A stretch of DNA of 64,000 nucleotides. It comes from Lichina pygmaea (taxonomy: Eukaryota; Ascomycota; Lichinomycetes; Lichinales; Lichinaceae). Position numbers and translations under genes: made by a program. Each line of letters opens with the position of its first letter. Position 1 is the stretch's first letter. The stretch lies in the NCBI GenBank assembly GCA_963422465.1, contig OY730171.1:1488001-1552000 (forward strand), in the 5' to 3' direction. Of this stretch, positions 25,246-36,722 are shown one piece after another. The notes below the pieces were generated by a model. It had not been told where the DNA came from. It saw nothing but the letters and a program-made list of their open reading frames with translations, and ran no database searches.

Positions 25246-26529
25246 CTAGGACATCTTCCTCCCGTGTATCAAAACTTCTGTCTGTAGATATAACTGGTCC
25301 AGGGACTCCATGGCGTCGGCATCCTTGAGGATCTTGGCCACCTGGATGCCGGCTGAGATCAACTGCAGCACGTTTCGGTCATCCTTGAGCGGACGAGACT
25401 GATGCTTGGCCGCGTGACGCATCTCCATGGAGTTCTCGAGCACCGTGACCAGCTGCTTGATCTGGCTATTGTACAACACACGGGCGGGGATCCGTCGCTT
25501 CGTGGCGAGCCGCTTCAGGAGGTAGACCCATTCGGTCCACTCGCGATCCGAAGGCGTGCTCACGCGTCGCTTGTCGGCCTCAACGGGGATTGGGAACTGG
25601 TATCGGGCGACGAAATTGTAAGCGCAAAGGGAGAGTCGATTGTTGACTTGGGCCAATATCTCATCCTGTTCCTGCGCGAGGAGGTTTGTCGGCAGTTGAG
25701 GCAGCTCTCGGTCTTGAGATACCAACACCTCGTTTGGCGGTTTTTCCAACAGCTGATGAGGCCCCTCGAACTCATCTCGGTTCCCCTGACGGCGTTGACT
25801 AGTCGACTGGCTGCCACCGGATCCACGACGAGGTTCAGGCTCTGTAGAGAGGCCGGCCAAGCTACGGGATGAGTCCCACATGGATTGCTCGCGGGGATAT
25901 CCTTCGGTTAGATTCCAGCCGGACGCATTCCACTCCTGGCTGGGGTACTCCTGGTGCCGATCTGGTTCGGCGGTACGACGGCGGCGTCCAGAGAGAGCTA
26001 CCGTACCGGGGTCACTAGAGGCTCCCAAGGAGAAGGCGGGTGCTTCTCGAAGTCGTCCGACGTGGCGTGGTCCTGACCCGGGCGCATAGCCTGTCGTCCC
26101 CGGTACGAATGATTGGGTCCTTTGGTAGCCATGCGGGGGATGAGAAATAAAGGAGGGGGTAGATGCGGCTCCTGAGGCATATGGATATGCGAAGCTTTCA
26201 TTGAACAATGATTAGTTCCAGCGATAGTCGTCCCAATGAACATCAATCCTGATCGTCGTGTGGTACCTTGTCTGCACACCCTCAGAAGCCCTTGGCGATA
26301 TGCAAGCAGCGGGTTCCGGAAGGTACGGTGTCGAAGCTTGCCCGAACCCTCTTGACTGGCGTCAGCGCATTGGTCACCCTGCCCTCGGACTGTGAGGGGG
26401 GGCTTCAATGCAAAATTCTGACCTTTCGGACACAGGACGCGCAAGATATCCTGCAGGGGAAATGGCGCTCTGCAGCTGCTGGCGGTTGCCGGAGCCCATG
26501 CGCGGATCGTACCTGCCGTGGGATGACAT
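25246..26529 (-). CDS. Conserved fungal protein of unknown function
   Basis: Two exons (26423-26529 and 25246-26194) give 351 residues with the frame kept. The start, MSSHGRYDPRMGSGNRQQLQ, is followed by a disordered Ser/Gly/Arg-rich stretch (residues about 35-190). The C-terminal 140 residues form a helical domain with strong sequence character: EILAQVNNRLSLCAYNFVA, YQFPIPVEADKR, REWTEWVYLLKRLATKRRIP, VLYNSQIKQLVTVLENS and LQLISAGIQVAKILKDA. The helical domain resembles hypothetical proteins seen across Pezizomycotina. No enzyme motif, signal peptide or membrane segment is visible. The 228-nt intron joins the exons in frame at codon Ser. Confidence 0.72.
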
Positions 26530-28179
26530 GAAGGGCCAAGAGGCCACTAGTAGGAAAAAGACCAGGAAATACGTATGTTGTAGAATGACAGGAAAGGTAA
26601 AGGAAGTCTCAACGACAGTAAGTGGCAGTGAGAGTACAGAAGACACAGCAAGACAGATGGCAATCCAAGGTACGTATGTACGAAACGACGAACAACCTGG
26701 AACAGCAGGATAGAGCAACCCAGGACAGCGAAACAGAGCCAGCGAATCCAGGGTGGTTGGCAGGCTAGAGCAGATGGCCTACTCACTGTCTCGCAGCGTG
26801 TTCGTCGGGATTCCTCACGAGTATATATATGTGGTTGTTACTCATGCGGTTGCAATGGCCTTTCGACACAGCATGAGGGTGCACGCACGGGCGCACTGAG
26901 AGTTCCATAAGGTGCCCATGGAGCCGACAAGTTCAGTCTGCATCTGACAGCTCTAGTTTGGAAATGGTAAGGATAAACAGCACAGACCGAAAGATCTTCT
27001 GTCATCCCCGAACAACCACGCACGCACGCCTTGTCATACAAGCTCTTCTCCACCAGAGAGCCCCTATCTTCAGATGGAAGAGCGAGATTCCAACACTGTC
27101 CGGACAAGGCGGAGATCACAATTGGACACACCGGTTACTGAGGCTCTCTCGCCTGCATGCAGTCTTGACAAATATGGTTCAAGTACGTACGTAGGTACGT
27201 ACGTAACGTACCTCTTCGCCAAGGTCAAGCATGCAGTACCAAGCTCTGCCTTGCAGCATACCAAGACACAGAGCAAAGAGAAAATGAAAGGATAGACCGG
27301 GATCATCATGATCAGCACTCAGCTCGCCTACAATTCGGTCTCCTGCAGCAACTTGGCTGACACTTGGTTGGACGGCCAGAGTTGGGCAGCGAACAGGGCA
27401 TCTCGAGGGAGAAAATGATCAGCTCAAATGAGGACTTGTTGGTCACGGCCTGCGCGGCCAGCCCTACCCTGGTCGGTACTGCTAAAGTTAAACAGGTGAA
27501 AGGCGCCTCACTCGTCTCGTTGCTGCCGAAATAGTGGTTAGGTCTCACGATGTTGGGCGGCACCGAGCGGCACGGGCGGCTCAAGCGACCGCGATTGGTC
27601 CCATTGCGCTACCGTGCCGTATGAGGCGGAAAATCCCAATCTGACATATGATTTTTGAAGAACTTTTGTCAATCCCCTTTGAATTACCCGGCACGACTAA
27701 AGTTCTCACCATTCGGACCAACTTCCGAGTCCCAATCCAAACGCCTCGTGCTGAGCGGACATCCATAACATCTTGGCTCCCTGAGTATGCCACGCTGCTC
27801 GGGTGCTATCGTTCAGACTCGAAGCCAAGGTACTTGCAATCATCGAGCCTTCTGCTCGTAGTCTGCTGCGAGGGCAGCCCCGGATCCGAACGTGCCGTTC
27901 GCCGCCCCGGACAGGAAACTGATCGACTCAAGCTCCATGCAAAGGGCAACAAGGTCCTGCCGTACAGACTCCAATTTATGCCTGACGAGAACGGTCCGGC
28001 CCCCAATTACAATCTCGGGCTGTATTCTGCGAGGTGATCCCGGTGACCTACGAGCGCAGATGCCCGTGCCAGGAGACCTCGGAGGAAGCCACTCGGCAAA
28101 GCGGCCTTGGTCCTGGGTTGAACCAAAGCTGTGGTCTCTTCAAGCTCCTTGCGATACGCCTGTCACAGGAGCCGCTCGA
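26530..28179. other. Spacer, no gene seen
   Basis: 1.65 kb without a supported gene. It includes TATATATA at about 26822, a dense GTAC tract at 27182-27212 and a purine/pyrimidine-mixed stretch that could be the 3' UTR side of the dehydrogenase gene. Open frames (for example 27648-28037) lack codon bias. Confidence 0.5.
27182..27212. repeat. GTAC-rich tract
   Basis: Six TACG/GTAC units in about 31 bases (AGTACGTACGTAGGTACGTA and onward). It is one of several such tracts confined to non-coding DNA. Confidence 0.7.
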
Positions 28180-29319
28180 TTAGTAGACGGCCTCCCGCAG
28201 CGCACGGACGACGGATTCCAGGCTCCCTACCTGGCATGCCAAGTGGAGGCCCTCGGCGAGGCCGACACGCGGCATGTAGCCTAAGGTCTTACGGGCCTTG
28301 TCGATGTTGAGATAACGGGTGCGCAAGGCGTCGTAAACACTTCCTCGGCACAGACCGATAGGCTTTCCGGTCAACCAAGAAATCCACTCGAGCGCGAAGC
28401 CTGCACCCCACGCAACGCATTCCGGGATGCGGACCTCAAAGGCGGGCAGGTGGCCAAACTCGGCCCAGACTGCCAGACAAAAGTCGCGAAAGAAGACCGG
28501 TTCCCCGTTGGTGATGAAGAACGCCTCACCCGCTGCGGTGCCGGAAGACAGCAAATTCTCGGTCGCGAGAACGTGAGCGTCGGCGACGTTGTCGATGAAG
28601 GTGAAGTCGTACAGGTTGTCGCCTGAACCGATGATGAAGGGAGTCTCTCTTCGCGCGATACACGCGTACATCGTCGGCAGGCAATTGGGATCGCCAAGGC
28701 CAAAGGTCACAGAAGGCCGGATGGCACAAGCTGGAAGGGACTCATCCGAGCCTTCTAGCACGATACGCTCGGCCTCGGCCTGAAAATCGCGAGCGTCAGT
28801 CAAGAATATCCTGCACGGACTGACCCGGACACAGCCGCGCCGAGGACTGACCTTGGACTCGCCATAGGACAATGATTGCGTAAAGCGCGGCAGGCGCTCG
28901 TCTACGTTGTGCAATTCAAAGTCAAGGGCATCCGTTACCACGGTGCAACTGCTCGTCAGAACGAATGCGCTCACGCCGACGGCCCTGCTCGCCGCCATCA
29001 CGTTGCGAGTGCCCTCGACATTGATCGTGAAGATTCGAGCATCACTGGCCCGACTGTATCGTGCAGACAGCGGTGGAACAACGCCAGCGGTGTGGATCAC
29101 GACCTGGGGTCGAATCTGGTCGAGGGCCTCCGACGTCTCTTCTGCCGAGGTCACATCAGCACGGTAGTATGCAACATCGGCGATGCGATCCTGCTGCGGC
29201 GGCAGTCGAATATCGAGCACGGTGATGCGGCATTCTGGATGTTTAGCATTAAGAGACTGGACGATAGCGGCACCCACGAAGCCAGCGCCACCGGTGACGA
29301 GTGCGGCTGAGATGCTCAT
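28180..29319 (-). CDS. 3-beta-HSD/Erg26-like NAD(P)-dependent dehydrogenase
   Basis: Extended short-chain dehydrogenase of the 3-beta-hydroxysteroid dehydrogenase/isomerase family, which includes the C-4 sterol decarboxylase Erg26. The Rossmann motif ALVTGGAGFVGAAIV sits at residues 6-20, the acidic NAD-binding residue in ITVLDIR, and the family motif in VVIHTAGVVPP and NVEGTRNVMAA. The catalytic YGESK (YxxxK) is at the first exon end, with upstream Ser in LTSSCTVV. The 72-nt intron 28780-28851 directly after YGESK has no in-frame stop, so it can be mistaken for coding. Later motifs are CAIRPSVTFGLGD, YDFTFIDNVADAHVLA and GEAFFITNGEPV. No membrane anchor is evident. It may act on a secondary metabolite rather than ergosterol; a second Erg26 elsewhere would be expected. 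Confidence 0.85.
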   Translation of the reverse strand: MSISAALVTGGAGFVGAAIVQSLNAKHPECRITVLDIRLPPQQDRIADVAYYRADVTSAEETSEALDQIRPQVVIHTAGVVPPLSARYSRASDARIFTINVEGTRNVMAASRAVGVSAFVLTSSCTVVTDALDFELHNVDERLPRFTQSLSYGESKVSPRRGCVRVSPCRIFLTDARDFQAEAERIVLEGSDESLPACAIRPSVTFGLGDPNCLPTMYACIARRETPFIIGSGDNLYDFTFIDNVADAHVLATENLLSSGTAAGEAFFITNGEPVFFRDFCLAVWAEFGHLPAFEVRIPECVAWGAGFALEWISWLTGKPIGLCRGSVYDALRTRYLNIDKARKTLGYMPRVGLAEGLHLACQVGSLESVVRALREAVY

Positions 29320-29747
29320 CGTGGTTCATATCGGCCTCCGCTGTCCGACGACAGAGACGGCGGCCCTAGGCATGAGGCCGAGGGCGCTACATAGAAAATA
29401 AGGGGACGGAGGAGAGACAGGGACGATGATGGTGACGACAACGAGTTTGACTCCGCAAATCCAGGTGCAACGAGGCGATCAACGTGACGCTGACTTCATG
29501 ACTTTTCGGGCATGACATCAGCCCCGGTCATGCTCCAGGTATCAGCCGGAGGGCGTTCCCCAGATCACATGCAATAGATGGATACATCCCCATGCTTGCG
29601 CCAGAAATGCGATGAAGTGCGTAGAGGTACCTCTTGCACTCATTCTTACGGCGACGATACTTTGGCGGTTGTTGCTCGCGCCCCATAGAGAAGGCTATGA
29701 CGTCACCCTGCCAAGCCTTGACGGTACGTACGTACGTATGGGTAGCG

Positions 29748-29766
29748 CCCCCCCCCCCCCCCCCCC
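29748..29766. repeat. C19 run beside a GTAC repeat
   Basis: 19 consecutive C preceded at 29724-29738 by ACGTACGTACGT. Combination of the two repeat types typical of this window. Confidence 0.85.
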
Positions 29767-30879
29767 GCCTTGTGACTGTGGAGCCGCAATCGGTAGCCTT
29801 ACGTACGAGTACACGTACGGTAGTTTACTTAGCGCTATCAAAGCTAACTCGAACCTCCTCCAGTCGATCACTTCGAAGCAATAGCTGATACGGTACGGTA
29901 CCTGATGGCAGCCAAAACCGTATCGATGGACATGTTCGAGGTGTTGATACCGTGCTATAATTACCGTATGAGAGCACCTTAGACTTTTAACCTTTCACTG
30001 GGCCTCAAGCTAGGAACTCGCCAGCGGGACTCCTAACCCCCGTTGCAGAGCGGTATCGTCGGTGAAACCAGCCTCGCGGGGTTTGGACAAGACCCAGTGA
30101 CATTCTCCACCATGATGAACCGGCTGCACTATGTCTTTCGTCCGGATTTCCTATCTCTCCAAGTGCCAGCAATTCAAGTCGCAGGAAAGGACAGAAAGGG
30201 ACTGAAAGAGAGTGGCGCTTTTACCGGAAAAGAGGATGCGGGCGTGTCTTTTGCTCTTTTCGCGGATCTGTCGGCGCCGTAGATCAATTAATCTGCCGTA
30301 TGATTATTGGCCAATTTCAGCCACGTCTGGAAGAAACCTTGCATACTGCCACGTCCTGGCCATAGGAAAGTGCTGCTTGGACGAAGAGGTAATGAAAATA
30401 CACGTGCGGATGGAAGAGCTTCATGGTCTTGAGGATAGCCCCGAATCGGCCCGATTCTGTACCTCTATCAAAGGATAGAGAAAAGAGAAGTTGGCAAGGT
30501 CCGATGCTTGCCATCTCAGCACATCCTTCAGAGGAAGTATATCCTTGGCCCCAGCCAGGACAAGGATGGCAGCGAGTTTACTGTTGTAGAAGTATACTGC
30601 TGATTCCGGATCATTGTTGAAATTGCGCTGGAGTCCGTACCAGACTCGTCGTCTAGTATGCCATTTCGGGGAAGTCATGACGGTCATGAAAGCAGTATGG
30701 AGAAAGATACCAGGACCAAACGCTACTGTAGTTCGACGGAAATCTCCATAGGTCTTGCCCTAATAGCGCAGAGGCCGATTGCCCGAACCACATGCCATGC
30801 CCTGCTCCCTCCCCCTACTACAATATATATTATCCCATCTCAACTCCTTTCGGCGTGGGGACGCAGGGCAGGACCTTAG

Positions 30880-31199
30880 TGGCCTAGTTGGAAGAAGCTG
30901 CGTACTTCTTCCAACACCCTGCAAAGACGGTCACCTCTCCCTCGAAAAAAAATCGCATCCCCCCCTTTCCCAATTACTAACAGGGGGGGAGGTGACCGTC
31001 CGCCATGTGCCGCCTGAAACCTGAGTGGGTGTGGGTTATTGGAAGAGGGGTCTGGCCAAACTCAACATCACATTAGGAACCATAGACGCCCAGGTTGCTT
31101 GCACTGGGGTTCCTACGAGTGTGAGAGTTTAGCAGGCGCACGCCTGTAATTTTTGTGTTTTTGGGGGCTATGGAGGAATGTTGTTGTGGGTTCGATTCT
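30880..31199 (+). ncRNA. Double hairpin with A-box and B-box words
   Basis: TGGCCTAGTTGG (30880-30891) is a perfect A-box consensus and GGTTCGATTCT (31189-31199) a near-perfect B box. Between them lie a perfect 11-bp hairpin (30887-30915, 7-nt loop) and a 16-bp stem with one G-U pair (30926-30941 with 30985-31000). T-rich sequence follows the B box. The boxes are 300 bases apart, too far for a tRNA, so this may be a SINE-like element, a structured Pol III RNA, or a chance grouping. Confidence 0.25.
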
Positions 31200-32288
31200 C
31201 CACGAGGTCAACAGGTTTTTATCTTATTTTATTTTTAGTCAGAAAGACAATTGCAGAATGCGAACACGTACGTACATCGCTCTTCGCACCGTACAGCACT
31301 TTCGTGAGGCATGACTCATACCTACCCCACCGAACCCAACAGAACGAGACCATCGAGGCAGGGGAAAACCACCACGATCCACGGTCGAGGATGATTCATG
31401 GTCGACGAGTAAGTCGACTTACAGAGGTCTTTAAGGAGAGCATTTTGGCCACATGTCTACGACATTCCGGTTGCAACCACAAATTCGAATGGCAAGTAAT
31501 TCACACTGAAAGGATCACCAGACGAAAGGCAACAAGTCCTGAATCCACGTCGGAGCTTTGCAAACGCTGCGCGTCGACGGCATCTAGATGGCGGTTCAGG
31601 ACCACCCTACACTGCGTCTCCCTGTGGGATGCGCCAGGGGCTGTTGGAAGCGGCAAGAGATCAGGACCGGAGGGTCATCCAGCACACGATGAGAATCACA
31701 ACATGTCGGGCCTGGTAAGCATGGGATCACGGTTGATGCGGGGGAGCGACGCGAAACCCTCTGCTCGGTCTCGTAGAATCGACGAACGAGGACATGGACT
31801 GCTTTTGACTTTGTCTTCAGATGACTTGTGCAGCGTGGAGCCACACGTCGAATTCTAGATGGAACGCCTCCGCCCAATGCTACGATGACGCTGGGACCTC
31901 TGCTTCACATCTTCAGCATCGAAGCACCCGGCAACATGATCGGCGGTACCCTGTCATGCAGTCCCTGGAATAAAGGAAACGCAGTTCAGCACATTGTTTA
32001 ATCCCCACATGACGTCTATCGGATATGTGACGGGATGTTCACTCCGCTATGGGGATAGGACGGGCGAATGGATCGAGGGGACCTACTATCGAAGAGGGTC
32101 AATCATCCATATCGGCTGACAGGCTAACCACACAAAGACAAGATTCGTCATCTCATCCACATGCCCTCCATATACGGCTCGGCATCGCTGGAAAGCGATA
32201 CTGAACTGCCGTATGCGACTGAGTACAGTCATCCAGCAAGAGGCCGTAACCCGATACCGGGAGAGTCTGCCCTCGACTACTTGGTGCA

Positions 32289-33074
32289 TCATCGACCCGA
32301 TATATTCTGAGAGGTGTTGCTCTCGAAGGTCTTCTGAATGGGTTTGGCCGCCTACACAACGTTAGATGCCCTACGCTAGACTTCACACAGCACACAGTTC
32401 GTCTCACATCGATAAACTTCTCCAGGTCCCGGTCGAGGTTGGCCAAGTCGTCGCGCCGCTTCTTGTTGTCGGCGATGAGACTCTGCTTTTTCTTCAAGAG
32501 TCCCTGTCGAGCCTGTTCAAGAGCCTCCCGCTGCGCATATTCCTCATCGATCCGCGCGATCATCAACTCGTTTTCGTCGGCCTCGGCGAGCTCGGGATGT
32601 CGCACCAGGAACTCCTCAGCAGGCACCAGTGGGAGCTTCCGGTACGGATGGCTATATGCTGGCATCAGCGTTGCTTCCAGTCTAGAGACGTTAAAGACAG
32701 AAGGGCCGGGCTTACTCGTATGCCTCGCAGGCAGTGATCTCACCCCGTAGATGCCGCTGCTCATAGTATAGGTTCTGCAGATGCAGGTGCAGACGGTCGA
32801 CCTCCTGTCGCGCCTCGGCCGTGGCCTGTTTCGCCTCTCGGACTCGGACGACAGCCCCTCGATTCGCTCCGCGCAGTTGGGCGAGGTACGCGTTGAGGTA
32901 CTTCTGCTCCTTGGCTAGTTCGGCCTGCGCATCCCAAGAAGATCGATCTGCCGGAGCAGCGGCAAAGTCGGAATCGGCTTTGTCGAATAAAGTTATGCAT
33001 TGTTCGTGGGTCAATGTCGAGAGCTCCAGGACGGAGCGCAAGCCTGGATCGGGGACGATGTCGCGGATTGTCAT
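32289..33074 (-). CDS. THO complex subunit 5-like protein
   Basis: Member of the THOC5/Fms-interacting protein family; THO couples transcription elongation to mRNA export in the nucleus. Three exons (32716-33074, 32408-32651, 32289-32351) give 221 residues with the frame kept. Most of the protein is coiled coil. Family motifs are LQNLYYEQRHLRGEITACE, the junction AYDHPYRKLPLVPAEEFLV (across intron 1), HPELAEADENELMIARI, ARQGLLKKKQSLIADNKKR and DLEKFIDAAKPIQKTFE (across intron 2). Only the N-terminal coiled-coil part of the animal THOC5 is present, which is usual in fungi. It is divergent from the PAQR gene. Confidence 0.85.
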
Positions 33075-33663
33075 GTTGATTAGCGTCAGGCAGGATCTTG
33101 ATAGGTTTGTCGACAGGGTTCGAACAGAAGATGCTGGTCGGTGACGATCACTGCCGAATGGGTACTGGCCTGAAGGAGGTTGTTGCGACGTCCACTCATT
33201 CCAAGCACGTGCTGAGAAAAGTCCTCTGACACTACTGTATCAGAAGTAATATTAGATCTATGGATAGAATCACGTGGGTCTTTGCCCCAGTATATTTACG
33301 CCTTACCGTATCATAACTCATAAGAAGAGGGGCTAGCCCAGGACGGCGTCAATGATGTGCGTTGCTCAACACATTGTGGCGCCAACAAAGCATCGCACAT
33401 GACAATCTCAATAGACACCTGGTGCGTATCAAGACTGCATGACCTTACCACAATCAAGCTATTGAGTCAAGTGGTCGCCATCTGCCGTCGTCCCCAGAAT
33501 TGATGTCAACACTCTTCAGCGACAATATGAACAACTCTGCGATCACGACCGTTTGACCTGATACTCCGAGCGCGATTTGCCTTGCACGGGCTGAGCTGTC
33601 CGGGAAGACCCCGCCTACGGTCCATTTCCTCGGCCGCGGCAATCGTCCCCCGACTTCCCCGCA
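33075..33663. promoter_or_regulatory. Divergent THOC5/IZH3 promoter region
   Basis: 589 bases between start codons with no gene. An E-box ATCACGTGGG lies near 33270 and CCAAT-poor sequence surrounds it. Confidence 0.45.
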
Positions 33664-35238
33664 ATGGCACACACTCATGCCCATGCCTCCTTCATGGTCG
33701 AGGCATACGACGAGGCTCCAAGACCTTCGGACGCGCTGCTGAAGAGCAAGCGTCGTCACACGTACCACTATCGTCGAAGGTCAATGGATCCGGTGGAAGA
33801 TGACGCGGTGTTGCTCAAAGTCAGTAAACATGATCCGTGGCTTTGAGCCGCCAGAAGCTCTTCGAGTAACGATTGGGATCAGCTGGACTTGTTCCTCTCC
33901 GAACTCGCTCGGAGACTAGAGTTTCTTGAACAGTTCAGCAGCCTCAAAGTGGACGCGGGCATAGCGCGCGCCTATGCCACCTTGGAGGCCGTACGGGACT
34001 CGTGCTCGCATGCCTCGGGAGAGCTGATCGGCGCTGGCCGCCGTCGGGCCAAGTTAGTCGTCGAGACGGTTGAGGCTCGCTATCATGGGGCGCTGGCCAA
34101 GCGTGACACGCTCGAGCAGAAGATCCACACCGGCATGCGCCTGCTCGAGGACGTCCTGACCGAGATCGAGCATCGCGCCGGAGCCGTGCGCGATGTCGGT
34201 CTTGGCGTCGTCGCTGGTGGCCTGGTCGACCAGGGCCGCCGTCGCATGGACGAAGGGCTCGGAAAGGCGAAGGAGGTCGTCGGCGAGGGTCTGGGCAAGG
34301 CGCTCGAGGTCGTCGACGAGGGTCTCGAGCGCGCCCGGCAGGCCAAGCTTAGTCTCCAGGAGAGCATCGCCGACGCCATCGCCCGGGCGCGGGAAAACGG
34401 CCTGATCACGTACGAGGACCTGCCCCACCCGTGGCGGGTCAACCCGCACATCGTGCGGGGCTACCGCTTCACCGAGTCCAAGCTCGACTGTGTGCGGTCG
34501 ATGCTGCAGGTCTCGAACGAGACGGTCAACATCTGGTCGCACGCCTTGGGCTTCGTCGTCGTGCTCGCCATCGCACTGTACTTCTACCCGTCGAGCCACA
34601 ACTTCTCGCTGAGCACGACGGCGGACGTGCTCATCGCCGCCGTCTTCTTCCTGGCCGCGTGCAAGTGTCTGGTGTGCAGCACGATGTGGCACACGATGAA
34701 CAGCATCGCCGAGCAGAACCTGATGGAGCGATTCGCGTGCGTCGACTACACCGGCATCTCGCTCCTCATCGCGGCCTCGATCATGACGGCCGAGTACACG
34801 GCCTTCTACTGCGAGCCGATCAGCCGGACCGTGTACATGGCGACCACGGCCGCGCTCGGCGTCGGCGGCGTCATCGTGCCGTGGCATCCGACCTTCAACC
34901 GGCCGGACATGAGCTGGGCGCGCGTGGCCTTCTACGTGTCGCTCGTCATCAGCGGCTTCATCCCGGTCGTGCAGTTGAACCTGACGCGCGGGCCGTCGTG
35001 GTGCTACTACTTCTACGCGCCCGTGGCCAAGAGCATCATCGTGTACCTGCTCGGCGCCTGCATCTACGCGAGCAAGATCCCGGAGCGCTGGTGGCCCGGT
35101 GGCTTCGACTACATTGGCGGGAGCCACAATCTCTGGCATCTCGCCGTCCTCGGCGGCATCCTGTTCCATTACATGGCCCTGCAGGAGTTCTTCGCAGACG
35201 CTTTTGCCCGGGCCCAACAGCACTGCCCGAACCGGTGA
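33664..35238 (+). CDS. PAQR/hemolysin III-type membrane protein, Izh3-like
   Basis: Seven-transmembrane PAQR protein related to adiponectin receptors and yeast Izh3; these membrane proteins affect zinc, sterol or ceramide metabolism. Two exons (33664-33819, 33883-35238) give 503 residues with the frame kept. The cytosolic N-terminal 230 residues are charged and helical, including three successive 11-residue units (EGLGKAKEVVG, EGLGKALEVVD, EGLERARQAKL; 34252-34350). The PAQR core begins NPHIVRGYRF and NETVNIWSHALGF. The predicted zinc-site residues are present: S-x3-H in CSTMWH, Asp in CVDYTGIS and HxxxH in GSHNLWHLAV. The core ends at the seventh helix with FHYMALQEFF. The coding region is GC-rich, giving a long antisense shadow frame. 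Confidence 0.9.
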
Positions 35239-36722
35239 CAAGGACCAACCGTGACTGTATTAGCATCTGTCCCGCTATCATGGCCTGCATCACCACACTC
35301 CAGGGCCTGCTCAGCATGTCTATACCCACCTTGTCCTTCCTTTTCCAACCCTTTCCTTTTCTCTCCTCCTTCATCACTCACTTGTTTAGCCCCCCATAGC
35401 GTCCAAGTTCCACGTGCTATGCTAGACACTATGATTCCTTTGCCAAGTCCCTACAGCATCAACATTTCCTGAGACATCAAAGTTCCCTACAGCATCAAAG
35501 CTTCCTATGGCATCTCAGCTACTAGAGGCACTAGACATGCTCATTCTCATCCTGACCGAACAAACGCGGCCTCAACACCGCGATCGCATTTTCTTCTGCC
35601 AGAGGGAGACCTCCCCTGGCTTTTTCTGTCTGCCTACGACGATCACACATGATCATGGTGTATAGAACCCAGAACGTGGTTTAGCTCGGTACATTGAAGA
35701 CGATCGTTGTGTGTTTCGTTTGGTATACATGGTTGTTCTGCTTGGCCTGGTTCGGACATTTTTCTTTGGTTGATCGTTCTGTTTGATACAGTGACGCGTC
35801 TGTATCCCTATTCATCTGTATAGATGATAGAGAGATAGATGATTCAGTGGATGAGAGCCGTGCTCAGGTCTCCGCCATCGGCCTCCGCCCTCGGTCTTTC
35901 CAATCTAATTATATCCCCAATCTACCACATTCGCATCTACCTCCGTTCATACATCGATCGACCTCCTCAACTCCAATCCTGTATCCGTCCCATCAGCCCG
36001 ATATTTCTACATCTCTTTACCTGTCCACAAAGATAGACAACTTGATACATCAACCACTCCCCCCCCCCCCAAACCACCCACACACCCCCGCACACTCCCA
36101 TCTCCAAAACCAATGGATTTGTCTATCAACAGCTCACATGACTACCCATCCATGCCATCCATACCATCCAACCCATCCAACCCCTCAAGTCCTTCTCCAC
36201 TTCCCTACTTCTCTCAAGCCCTCAAGCTCTCCTCTGATCCATCGACCACCGCTATATACTGCCAGCGTAGCTACACGCGCCAGAGGACGATGAATCGCCG
36301 TAAGCCGTCGGCACCGGCTGGCAAAAAAATCGATTCGAATAGAACTGGCCCGAAGAGAACAAGAAGCTTTAGAACGACTGCGGAATACATTCCTAACAGG
36401 TGTGGGAAGTTGCACAGGATGCTTGATCGATCTGTTCGACCCTGCAGGCGAATATAGTTCGAGAGTGGGGTGTAATATGACTCGAGCTTCTGAGATGGGA
36501 TGGCTTGTGATGCGGGGCCTGTTTAGGGGTTTGATCTGGGATTTGGCTCGTTCTATCTTTCTAGAAGAGTTTGATCTGTCGGGCACAGCTAGAGCACAGC
36601 TAACGTGCCAGTACAGACGCACGACGGCGAGATTTCCCTAAAGCTTCTATTCAAGATTGTTTAGCCGCAGACTGTGCCGCAGGGACTTTTCATCAACACA
36701 GGTGGTCCCTCCTCTTTACTGG
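35239..36722. other. IZH3-TRM140 convergent spacer
   Basis: No gene supported. Includes CATCAAAG/CATC-type imperfect repeats (35455-35515), a Pro/Ser-coding-like CCATCCAAC repeat (about 36143-36190) and a C12 run (36059-36070). Open frames here are low complexity. Confidence 0.5.

Larger units (their letters stand above)
29320..32288. other. 3-kb gene-poor stretch with hairpins
   Basis: No confident gene. Features include a GTAC run and C19 (29722-29766), further GTAC words near 29887 and a double hairpin with Pol III-like boxes (30880-31199). A long but unsupported plus-strand frame covers 31178-31858; its lower part has a few Cys (CNHKF, CKRCAS) but no recognisable domain. Confidence 0.5.

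Noticed and set aside
28780-28851. Coding insert in the dehydrogenase after YGESK
   Set aside because: It has no in-frame stop, but donor and acceptor signals are good and removal restores the family sequence YGESK-AEAERIVL, so it is treated as an intron.
30880-31199. tRNA gene with a long intron
   Set aside because: The A-to-B spacing of 300 bases and the absence of a matching acceptor stem are incompatible with a nuclear tRNA.
31178-31858. 226-codon plus-strand frame
   Set aside because: Long but without codon bias or a domain; begins in the hairpin/B-box segment. Judged chance.
34054-35241. 395-codon minus-strand frame opposite the Izh3-like gene
   Set aside because: Shadow of a GC-rich gene. 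The plus strand encodes a clear PAQR protein with its metal-site residues.
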